NCBI GenBank assembly: GCA_027486835.1
Contig: JAIXOJ010000029.1
Span: forward strand, 1 to 64,000
Source of the DNA: Chitinophagaceae bacterium
Lineage (GTDB): Bacteria > Bacteroidota > Bacteroidia > Chitinophagales > Chitinophagaceae
Length of the DNA: 64,000 bases
Direction of reading: 5' to 3'
Made by a program: the position numbers and the translations under genes. The notes below the pieces were generated by a model, which worked only from the letters and a program-made list of their open reading frames with translations, did no database searches and was not told the origin of the DNA. Numbering within the stretch: position 1 is the first letter of the stretch; the number at the start of each line of letters is the position of its first letter. This document shows positions 17,269 through 27,100 of the stretch, in pieces.

Positions 17269-19255
17269 TTATACCGAAGAGACTAGGCCACTGTTCCGTA
17301 TGTTGGAAACAGAGGCCTTTCGCTTTGTGTTGGTGCGTTACAACCATTATGCTTTGCTTACTCAATTGCAGCAGGATTTACAGCAACGCTATCCCGATCG
17401 CACCTGTACTACAATAGACGGGGGCAACACTACCTACCGCAACCTAGTAGATAGCTATTACAACACAAAAAGGGGTTTCTTTTTCATTCATAATTTCCGA
17501 GCATTGCTCAACAACCCGGACATATACCCTGGATTGAACCAACGCAGGGACAAACTGGCACAATACCCCATTGCCATGATTGCCTTTATGGAACCGCCCG
17601 CCACCGAACATTTTGCAGCGGAGGTAATGGAAAAAATACCCGACCTGTTTTCCTTCCGTTCCTTAATTATGGATTTGAAAACAGAAATTGCTCCTGTTAT
17701 TCTTCCTATCAACATAGAAGAAAAACCAGTAACGATGAGTACGCTTGGAGGCAATACCCAAGAAAGCAAACAAGCAGAACTAGACAGGCTTTTGGCTACT
17801 ATAGCCCAAACCGATGAAAAGGAAATTGCCTATTTAGGGACTTTGTATGAACAAGTGGCTGTGTTGCAGAAAGATTTGGGTCTTTACAAAGCTGCAATCG
17901 AAACTTACACAAAACTACTTTCATTCACATCTGATAAAGATGAAAAAGCAAGGCTGCTAATTGATAGGGGCGATGTTCAAACAACTATTGGTTTGTTACA
18001 TGAATCTTTGAAAGATTATGAGGATTCAAAAACTATTGCAGAAGAATGCAATAACCAAAACCGCCTTGGATTAGCACTTAGCCGAATAGGCGAGACCTAT
18101 ACCAGTTTGGGAGACCTGCACAAGGCCTTGGGTTATTATGAGCAATATGAAAAACTCGAAAAGGAATTATTTGAAAGCTATCCTGATAATGAATGGTATA
18201 AGAATAGTTTGGCTATTGCCAATCAATATTTTGGAATTACCTATACTAATTTGGGTGACTTACCAAAGGCATTGGGTTATTATGAGCAGTATAAAAATTT
18301 AGAAAAGGAATTGTTTAACACCTATCCTGATAATTTAGAGTTCAAGTATCAATTGGCTATTGCCTATCAACATCTTGGAAATACCTATACCAGCTTAGGA
18401 GACCTGCCCAAGGCATTGTGGTATTATGAGCATTTAGAAGAACTCGAAAAGGAATTGTTTGAAAGCTATCCAGATAATGTATCCTTCAAGAATGGTTTGG
18501 CTATCGCCAATCAACATCTTGGAAATACCTATACCAGTTTGGGAGACCTACCAAAGGCATTGGGTTATTATAAGCAATATGAAAATTTAGAAAAGGAATT
18601 GTTTGAAAGCTATCCAGATAATGTAGAGTTCAAGAATCAATTGGCAATTGCCAATCAATTTCTAGGTAATACCTACTCCAGTATGGGAAACCTACCCAAG
18701 GCATTGGGTTATCATGAGCAATATAAAAAACTCGAAAAGGAATTGTTTGACAGCTATCCTGATAATGTAGAGTTCAATAAAGGATTGGCAATTGCCAATC
18801 AAAATCTTGGAAATACCTATACCAGTTTGGGAGACTTACCCAAGGCATTGGGTTACTATGAGCAATATGAAAAACTTGTAAAGAAATTGTTTAACAGCCA
18901 TCCAGATAATGTAGATTTTAAGAATGGGTTGGCAATTGCCAATCAACATCTTGGAAATACCTATACCATTTTGGGAGACCTTCCCAAGGCATTGGGTTAT
19001 TATGAGCAATATGAAAAACTCGAAAAGGAATTATTTGACAGCTATCCCGATAATGTTGAGTTCAAGAATCTATTGGCTATTGCTTACCTAAATCTTGGAG
19101 TTCATTTTGAAAAGGAATCTACAGAAAAAGCCATTAGTTATTATCAGCAATCTAAAATTTTGTATGATCAATTGGTTGAGGCGGCTCCTGGGTATGTTGA
19201 TTTTAAAAAGAACCTTGATTGGGTAAATGAGCGGTTGGCTAGTTTGGGTGGGTAA
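17249..19255 (+). CDS. TPR-repeat protein with N-terminal P-loop-like domain lacking Walker A
   Basis: A 668-residue protein; the start is set at the ATG at 17249 (MSLAENNYTEETRPLF), which overlaps the ATPase gene by 20 bases. Residues 1-150 form an alpha/beta domain (AFRFVLVRYNHYALLTQLQQ, KRGFFFIHNFRALLN, YPIAMIAFMEPP, IPDLFSFRSLIMDL) resembling the inactive NTPase-like domain that precedes TPRs in some STAND-type proteins; no GxxxxGK is present. A linker and degenerate TPRs follow to about 275. Eight repeats of about 48 residues (consensus LGNTYTSLGDLPKALGYYEQ, then YEKLEKELFESYPDN) fill most of the remainder. Such superhelices usually bind peptides or proteins. Function unknown. Confidence 0.85.
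   Translation: MSLAENNYTEETRPLFRMLETEAFRFVLVRYNHYALLTQLQQDLQQRYPDRTCTTIDGGNTTYRNLVDSYYNTKRGFFFIHNFRALLNNPDIYPGLNQRRDKLAQYPIAMIAFMEPPATEHFAAEVMEKIPDLFSFRSLIMDLKTEIAPVILPINIEEKPVTMSTLGGNTQESKQAELDRLLATIAQTDEKEIAYLGTLYEQVAVLQKDLGLYKAAIETYTKLLSFTSDKDEKARLLIDRGDVQTTIGLLHESLKDYEDSKTIAEECNNQNRLGLALSRIGETYTSLGDLHKALGYYEQYEKLEKELFESYPDNEWYKNSLAIANQYFGITYTNLGDLPKALGYYEQYKNLEKELFNTYPDNLEFKYQLAIAYQHLGNTYTSLGDLPKALWYYEHLEELEKELFESYPDNVSFKNGLAIANQHLGNTYTSLGDLPKALGYYKQYENLEKELFESYPDNVEFKNQLAIANQFLGNTYSSMGNLPKALGYHEQYKKLEKELFDSYPDNVEFNKGLAIANQNLGNTYTSLGDLPKALGYYEQYEKLVKKLFNSHPDNVDFKNGLAIANQHLGNTYTILGDLPKALGYYEQYEKLEKELFDSYPDNVEFKNLLAIAYLNLGVHFEKESTEKAISYYQQSKILYDQLVEAAPGYVDFKKNLDWVNERLASLGG
18071..19219 (+). 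repeat. Eight tandem 144-bp coding repeats in the TPR gene
   Basis: The TPR gene contains eight head-to-tail units of 144 bp (48 codons); the final one is 141 bp and the most divergent. Units 2-7 share long identical runs, e.g. repeated GACCTACCAAAGGCATTGGG-like stretches and AAGGAATTGTTTGA. This degree of DNA identity suggests recent duplication or ongoing recombination. Confidence 0.9.
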
Positions 19256-19354
19256 GGTTTTAATTTATTGAAAGAAAAAAATTGAATAAAACATGTCAAT
19301 TTCTATTCACTTGCATAAGATGTAACTCGATTAAACTATTCAAACTGACTCATC

Positions 19355-19795
19355 ATGATTCAAATGCTGGCTTATGATTTAGAATTAATTACACTATTAG
19401 CAAAAGCCATCCGTGACAGGCAAGTGATTCTACACAATATATCAAACTTTTATTTTGATGTTTTAGAACAATTTTATCCAATTGGGTTCAATAGAATAAG
19501 TTGGAACAGGATTGATCATGTTTATGAAAATTTAGCTGGCTTAGAAACCGAAAAAAAGCGAGTACTTATCAATAGCTTTTTTGAAAATATTCTGAAGAAT
19601 TATCCTCAACTTCTGAATGCTAGGGTATTTGTTTTTGGAGATGGTGAAATGGGGTTAACTTATGAAATGAATTTTACTTTATTCAAAGATCTAGCTATTG
19701 AATTTTTTGAATTTCCACAACACACTTATGCCTATTTCAAAGAATTGAATAAGTGTATCAATTATACATTTGAAGATGAATTATATTTTGGCTAA
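19355..19795 (+). CDS. Hypothetical protein downstream of the NTPase-TPR pair
   Basis: A 146-residue soluble protein with no signal peptide or membrane segment. It is acidic and aromatic-rich: helical N-terminus (YDLELITLLAKAIRDRQVIL), central WNRIDHVYENLAG, and a C-terminal half with VFVFGDGEMGLTYEMNFTLF and YFKELNKCINYTFEDELYFG. I do not recognise the family. It follows the TPR gene by about 100 bases on the same strand and could be part of the same module, but it might equally be an unrelated small gene. Base composition is more A/T-rich than that of the NTPase gene. Confidence 0.6.
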   Translation: MIQMLAYDLELITLLAKAIRDRQVILHNISNFYFDVLEQFYPIGFNRISWNRIDHVYENLAGLETEKKRVLINSFFENILKNYPQLLNARVFVFGDGEMGLTYEMNFTLFKDLAIEFFEFPQHTYAYFKELNKCINYTFEDELYFG

Positions 19796-19980
19796 TGATT
19801 AAGCTCTAATACTCCGTAAATTTTGGTTGGGCTTGATTTTACAATTGCCAAAGTTGTTGCATTCATTACATTATACTCTTCCCAATAGTAAATGGTAATA
19901 GAAGAATTGAGGAAGATTTGGCAGTTTATGCTAAGAGGAAAAGACTTGGGGTAATAATTGGCTTTAGTGGATTTGGAAGA

Positions 19981-20050
19981 TTGCATAAAGGGTTTTCGCT
20001 CCCCAAATATAAACCTCACCCCAACCCATCTCCTAGGGTGAGGGAACTGG
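19981..20050. repeat. MITE-like dispersed repeat, family A, copy 3 (right end lost)
   Basis: TTGCATAAAGGGTTTTCGCT, then CCTCACCCCAACCCATCTCC, a short hairpin and GAGGGAACTGG. It matches copy 1, including the GGGAACTGGAAT tail, but the terminal CGAAAA...TGCACCC end is absent. The gene-free stretch 19796-20660 holds this copy and the hairpin cluster at 20259; nothing else is visible. Confidence 0.65.
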
Positions 20051-20258
20051 AATTTTTTACTGGTATAGATTACAAGACATTTTCAACCTATGATTATTTG
20101 ATTCATGGAACACCACATTTTGTAATCAACGTTTTTCAAACACCAACTGTATGAAGAATGGGGTTGCTATCATTAGCATCTTCGTATTTCTAATTTACCT
20201 CCTTTTATTATAAATACTCTCGACTAAAAACTCTTGACCTGTACGATTCATTTCAATT

Positions 20259-20375
20259 AATCCCTTCGGGATTTGATGTTTATAGAAAAATGGTGGAACG
20301 TGATTGATACGACCCCATCGGGGTCGTATGTAATGCTTGCGTTTTTTGGTATAAACATTTGAACCCCTTGGGTTC
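20259..20375. repeat. Cluster of three short hairpin palindromes
   Basis: Three palindromes lie within 117 bases: AATCCCTTCGGGATT (20259-20273), ATACGACCCCATCGGGGTCGT (core 20307-20329) and GAACCCCTTGGGTTC (20361-20375). Each has a GC-rich stem and a 2-4 base loop. They resemble REP-type extragenic palindromes. No reading frame across them is convincing. Confidence 0.6.
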
Positions 20376-20660
20376 TCGATTCAATTCGTAGTAGTGTTAT
20401 TTTATGATCTTTAAAGAAAGATGAAAAATTTCTTCTGATATTCTTTTCTGCTTGGTCAATAGGTGAATAAGGACGAAAAGGCAACTTAATAGAATGATTC
20501 TTAACTTATTAACATTGAAATGGAATTCATAAATCCAAATGATCTGTTCAGGCGACACGCCTTTTGGATAATGGCGTCCAGCTAAAGGTCATAGGATAGG
20601 CAATGTAATTGGTTTAATATTTGTATATCATGTTTGATTTTTGGTTCTTAACGCCCAGAA

Positions 20661-20889
20661 AAGCCTCATAGACATCAATCAGACCTCCATAGACATCAAT
20701 CAGACCTCGATAGACATCAATCAGACCTTCATAGACATCAATCAGACCTCCATAAACATCAATCAGACCTCGATAGACATCAATCAGACCTCGATAGACA
20801 TCAATCAGACCTCCATAGACATCAATCAGACCTCCATAGACATCAATCAGACCTCCATAGACATCAATCAGACCTCGATAGACATCAAC
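20661..20889. repeat. Tandem array, about 11 copies of a 21-bp unit
   Basis: The unit CAGACCTCCATAGACATCAAT is repeated head to tail with only scattered changes (CCTCCA/CCTCGA/CTTCA, TAGACA/TAAACA). There are no unique spacers, so it is not CRISPR. The period is a multiple of three, so the plus strand stays open and would encode a 7-residue repeat (TSIDINQ) in a frame running 20641-21012; whether that is translated is unknown. Confidence 0.9.
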
Positions 20890-20932
20890 CGAAGAAATTC
20901 AAGTCTATCGAAGCAACTTCAAAGTTTATTCC

Positions 20933-20999
20933 GGTCACTTACACCTGTACAAAGGTCGTTTACACTTGTATCAAGGTCGCATACACGTGTATCAAGGTC
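20933..20999. repeat. Second tandem array, three copies of another 21-bp unit
   Basis: GGTCACTTACACCTGTACAA, GGTCGTTTACACTTGTATCA and GGTCGCATACACGTGTATCA follow one another, each 21 bp, with the start of a fourth. The sequence differs from the array at 20661 but the period is the same. Each unit carries a small palindrome around TACAC.TGTA. Confidence 0.85.
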
Positions 21000-21056
21000 G
21001 GCTGCTATTTAGGTACTAATCTTAACCACTCACCGCTCTCCTATTTTGCCTCCAAT

Positions 21057-21092
21057 AAAAAAGGGGAGATAGTGTGAAACTACTCCCCTTTT
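21057..21092 (-). terminator. Rho-independent terminator of the giant secreted-protein gene
   Basis: On the minus strand AAAAGGGGAGTAGT pairs with ACTATCTCCCCTTTT around a 5-base loop, followed by a T-run. It begins about 25 bases after the stop codon at 21117. Confidence 0.88.
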
Positions 21093-21116
21093 GTGGATTT
21101 GAAATAATTGGTCCTG

Positions 21117-24100
21117 CTATTCTTTTACCAGTTTGCTGATTGTTTGTTGGCCATTGCTGTTGGTTAAGAACAACGAATAAGTGCCAGCGGCTAATTGGTG
21201 TACATCTATTTGCAAGATGCCAGCTTCTGCGGCAATGCCAGATTTGCTCCAAACGGCTTTGCCATCCATTGATTTTATCTGAACACTGTACTTATCAGCA
21301 GATGCATGGTTTAGGGCAATTTGTAGCTGCGCTTTTACGGGCATAGGGTATAAGCTTACGGTGTATTCAGCAACTGCTGGGTTGTTGGTGATGGTAGCCG
21401 TTTTACTGTAGGCAATAGTACCATCTTGATCAACTGCTTTGATGCGGTAATAGATGGTTTTGGCAACAGTGCGAGCAATATCGTTGCTGCTGTAGCTAGC
21501 GGCATTGGTGGCTTTTACGGTGGCGATGCTCACATAATGAACACCATCGGTACTTTTTTCCACTTCATACGATTGAAGGTTCTTTTCATTAGCAACAGTC
21601 CAACTGATGTGGTTTTGAGTCGCTTCTTTGGTTGCTTTGATGGCTACAAATTGTACGGGTAAAGTGGTGGTTTGTTTGAACACTAGTTCAAACCTGTTTA
21701 TTCCTTTGCTTAGTGAATCGTTGGTTACTGAGAAAGCATAAGCAGGATTGGCCACAACGTCTTGTGTAGTACCTAAGAATTTATCCCTAAGGGTGATAAC
21801 AGTGCTACCATCAAAACCATCGATGCTGTTCATGTTTAACACAAAATCACCAGTTGCGTTGCTCATTACCGCCAATTGCACCGTGTCGATAGAGAAGTTT
21901 GCGGGTCTTGTGGCAATGGCTAATTTGTAAGCAGGCTTAATGGTTTGTAGGTATTGGTTACCACCACCGAAAGACACCGCATCTACATCGGCTAGATAGT
22001 TTTTACTACCCGTGTTGGCAAAACGCACTACCACTTCGTCAATCGCCTCTAAATTGGTGTTCTTGAGGCCAACTCTAATTATTTGGCTGTTCAATAAACC
22101 AAAGTATTGGTTGTTAGGAATGGTACCAACGGTTTTGTGACTTTCTTTAAATAGAACGGTGCTACCAGTATTGTTAGCCTCTACAAAGAATGCTTGACCA
22201 CTTGCAATGTAATCGCCATTGGTGTTGTTGTAACCGGTGGCAGCATTGGCAATGATACCTGCTGCGTAAGTGGTGTAATTACCATTACCGTTAGGGCTAT
22301 AGCTCCATAACTTATTGCTGATAGTAGTATTATCCGTTTTGAATGCAGTGAAGCTAATGGCACTTGGGTAAGGATTACCTACCAAGGTATATAAGTGTGT
22401 AGCCGGAGCATTCAGGTTTACGGTAAGATCTCCCGTTGTAACTGTACCCGATGCGCTCAAGGTAACATCAGTAGGAGCCGCAGGTGAATTAGACAATAAT
22501 TGATCGTTACAAGTGCCTAGATTTCTATCGCCTCTAATGTTTGTACGGTAACCTTTACCAGGAGTTAAGCTAGTGCTAATGGTATTGCTGATGGTAGTCC
22601 ATCTCGTACCGTTTACAGGAGATACATTATAGTAGTAGAAGCTTGGGGTGTTGGTTATTGTTTTGTCAAATCCATTACTGTTGTACTTGTCAGTTCCCGC
22701 AACACCGTTACCAGTAGTTGTTCCGCAAGTAGTACCGCCTGTTCCAGCACCAGTAATGTACATCTGCTGTTGCCAACCGTTACGAATCAATTGGGTAACT
22801 GGTGATGTGATGAAACTGTATTTTCTGGTTGCTTTTGCAGGAATAAAACGTTCTACGGTTACATCACCACTAATATAAGAACCTGAACCTTGGGCAATTC
22901 TTCCAGTACCTGTTGAAGTGGAACGAATCACTAAATAGCCACCTGTGGTAAGGACTCCAGCAGTTGGGGTTAAGGTACCCGTAATATTTAGTGTTCCACC
23001 AAGTGTAACGCCTGCGGCGTTGTTGATGGTTAGGTTTTGAACGTTGCCAGTGAAAGTACCAGCAGGAATGGATTGAGCAGATGAACCGCTATAAACCACG
23101 GTAGCAGTACTTGCATTGATGTTGCCACTTGTTGCACTGGTACTGCCATTTACTGTAAGCGTGCCAGTTGTTGAAAGTGTACCAGCAGAAAGGGTTAAAG
23201 AACCAGAGTTTGTGAGGTTTCCAGTAATACTTACTCCATTGGAATTATTCACTACCAAAGCATTAATGGTGCTTGAAGTGTAGTTAGCCGTGGTTAATGT
23301 TTGCGCAGCCGTACCATTATAAGTAACCGTACCAGCAGTTGCATTGATATTTCCAGATGTAACACTCACATCGGCTTTTAAGGTTAAGTTACCACCAAGC
23401 GTAAGTGTTCCAGCAGTCAACGTAAGCGTGTTGTCCACTGTTGCATCTGCATTTAGGGTTACACCACCTGAATTATTGATGGTCAATGCATTTATGTTAG
23501 CAGCGAATGTAGATGCTGGAATTGTTCTAGCGCTAGAGCCAGTAAATGCTAAAGTGGCATTTGCATTACTTGCATCGATAGAACCACTTGTGCGGGTAAT
23601 GGTACAAGGTAGCGAGTAGGTAGTGGCAGTGGCAGGTGCTAAACTAAATACACCATTATTTAATGCTAACGTACCAGTGCTAGCAACAGAAACGGCTGCT
23701 GTGGCAGTAACGCCTGCTGCATTGTTAATAGTGAGGTTAGCAGGGAAAGTGGTGGCGCCGATGTTTTGGTTAGAAGAACCATTGAAAGCAACATTGGTAC
23801 TGGTAGAAGTGAAAGTGCCAGAATTAGTCCAATTGCCAGTTAAACTTACTGTGGTAGCACTAACAGTTGTTAGAGTGCCGTTACTGCCAATGTTAATGTC
23901 CCCATTTACTTGAGTAGCCAGGCCAGTGGTGGAGGCTAGAGCGAAAGAAGCAGCCGTGGCATTAATAACACTACCATTAAAGGATAAGCTACCGCCTACT
24001 TGTAAACCGCCTAACGATAAGTTGGTGGCTGAATTTCTAATTGAACCAGTATTGGTATTTAAGATATAGAGCGTTCCTGCAACGTTGGCTAGGTTTTGCG

Positions 24101-27100
24101 TAGATATGTTTGAAGTTTGTGCCACACTATTGATAATCACATTACCAAAAGTAGGTGTGGTTGCACTATCAGTAATATTGATACTGGTAATGTTAGTAGG
24201 TGAGGATAAATACACGTATGAGTTGGCAGCATAAGTAGCTCCCGTATTCACCATTTTAGGTGCAGAACCACCACAATCGTACACTGCATAAGGACGAACA
24301 TTCACCGTACCGGTTGCAGTTGAAATTGCATTGAAGAAATATTGAAAATATCCGTAAATATTCAAGGTACCTGCGTTTGTCATAGAAGAAAGCGAGCCAC
24401 TAATAGCGGTTGCATTTGCTGCATTTCCTAAAATCGCCATGCTTGATATGTCGGCAGTACCTACGTTTAATGTACCAGAATTGCCAATTTTTCCTGCATT
24501 TAATACAGCACCGTTGTTTACGGTAATTGAGTAGGTACTATTTGTGGATACGGTTCCTAAAGCCTTCATGTAGGAGCCAATGGTTAATGAAGTACTACTA
24601 TTCAAAGTACCAGTTTGCACTTTACCCACTTGCACATTGTATGGAATGCCTGCATCTCCGATGGCAGATGAGCTTGTTCCTGTTTGCCATTCTGCACCAG
24701 ATCCAACTGTATTTGAAGTACCTGTGTTGTAATATAAGTTGGAATTGGAAGCATATACAATGCCATTTCCAGAAATAGAACCACCAGCATTGAGTTGAAC
24801 AATTGCATTATTGGTAATTGTACCATTGTTTACTAAAGCACCTCCTACCATTAATGTAGCACTGGTGCTTCCGTTATCTATCAATATTGTTCCAGTATTG
24901 GTGCTGCTACCGTTTAAGGTTAAATATCCATACTGATTTAATCCAGATGCGACTGTAGAACCTACAGTGAATGTGCCACTATTGGTGAATGTACCACCGC
25001 AAGTAAACTGTCCACTTTTGTTTACAGTGCCTAAGTTAATAGTACCACTATTAGTAACGGAAGACGTAACAGTGATTACGGAAGAAACAGTTGTGCCAAG
25101 GGTTAAGCTTCCAGTTGAAACTACTGTTAAGTTAGCTGGTGAAGATGGGGTTGTATTTAAGGTTACTGCATGTCTAATGATTACTGTAGAAGCAGAACCA
25201 GGAACAGCATTGGTAAACCAAGTTGATGCTGTACTCCAATCACCCGCTTGAGTTGATAAAATACCAGTGAGATAAGTACCTGTTGTGTTGTCTGACCCTC
25301 CTGAGTTAGATACTGCAATTGTATTTCCAGATACGCCAGTAGGCACGGTTACCGTTAATTGCGTAGAAGTGAAAGCACTCACCGTTGCAGATGCACCTCC
25401 TATTGCTACAGAGGTAGTTGCACCGAAATTGGTACCAGTAATCGTAAGCACTGAACCAGAATAATAACTAGTACTAGTAGGGAAGTCTGATGTAAATGAA
25501 GTAATAGTAGGAGCAGGTAAAGAGGAAGATGCTACTACAAAATAAGCGTAATTACCAGTTGTGGGTATTGAAGTGGAAGAGGAGACTAAGATGCTATTCG
25601 TACCGAGATTCAAAGCACCTCCAATTGAGCTGTAAGTACCCGTTGGAACGGAACCTACGGAAGTACCAATTACTTCATAAGAACCAATCATGGCAGTAGT
25701 AACCGAAATTTTTGCAGTGATGGCAGAACTAGCAACCACTTGCCAATATTCATTGGCACTAATGTCTGAAAGGGTGGTATTATCAGCAGCCCCGCCACCA
25801 GTACTGCCATTAAATGCAGCAACCGTAACATTGGCCGTTCCGCTAAGATTGCTCAAAGTGAGCGGGTAGTAATAATCTGTTCCGCTTACATTTTGACCCA
25901 CAGGAAATACATAACCTGAGAAGGCATTAGACACTGTGCGAATCAAATTACCATTAACATAATTAGTACTACTTGGTGTACCACTTAATGCAGCAGTGGC
26001 ACTACTATTATTGGTTAAGGTAAGCGTATTAGAACCAGTGGTTACTACTCCAGTTGTAAAGGTGAGTACTCCGCTTGCAGTCACATTACCTGATAAAGTA
26101 ACCCCAGTTGCATTATTGATGGTTAAGTTGTTGAAAGTGGCAGCAGCAATGGTTTGTGCGCTTGCGCCATTAAAATTGATGGTAGAACTAGTACCAGTAA
26201 AAGTACCCGTATTAGAAAAGTTACCACCCACATTTACTGTGAATGCACCAGGTGCAAACGTACCACTGGTAATAGTAAGGTCATTCGCCACATCTGTGGT
26301 CGCGTTTACTTTCCAAGTACCAGTTGTGTTGAAAATCAATTTGTAGAAACCACCGTTTGTAGCAGATGTAAGATTTCCACCGAGGGTCAAAAATGCAGAT
26401 GTTCCAGCCAAATTAATTGTACCATTATTATGGATGAAGGTGCCATTGTTAGTAAAAGACCCAATGAAAGTTACATTGTTGCTAGCAGTTGACGTTAAAG
26501 AACAGCTTGCATTTATGGTAGTAGTATTGAATGAATATAAACCAGTACCACTTAATACACTCGTTCCTACAAAAGTAGAAGAAGCCACCATTGACAATGT
26601 TCCGCTGTTGCTGATGTTGCCCGCATAGCTAATGGAAGATCCAGAACCAATTGTAACAGTTACCCCACTGTTTATAGTAACATTTTTAAAAGTGCAGGTT
26701 GAATTACCAAAAGTGGAAGATCCAGTAAACTGAATAGTGCCATTATTGTGATTAAAAGTAGCAGAAGAAACTGAAGTAAATGAACCACCTACTTTCAAAT
26801 TGCCGCTAGGAGCTGTTAAATTACCCGCAGATAAATTGAAAGCGCTATTAACATCTACATCACTAGGAAGCACCCAAACGCCACCAACTCCGTTAAATGT
26901 TAGGTTGTTAAAAGCATTCGTACCAGTGAAAGTTCCAGTAATGGTTCTAGTAGTAGTAGCACTAAACGTGATGATAGAAGATGATACCCCAGTCATAATT
27001 CCTGTTGCTGCCAATGTGAAATTGCCTTGAAGAGATATTGCTGCACTTGCTCCAGATATATTCAAAGTAGCCCCGCTATTGATATTAAAATCTCCAGCAA

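Noticed and set aside
20661-20889. CRISPR-like array
   Set aside because: Units of 21 bp abut each other without unique spacers and there are no cas genes; it is a tandem repeat.
20641-21012. A 123-residue protein with TSIDINQ repeats
   Set aside because: The frame stays open only because the repeat length is a multiple of three; no signal peptide or homology. Kept as a repeat, not listed as a gene.
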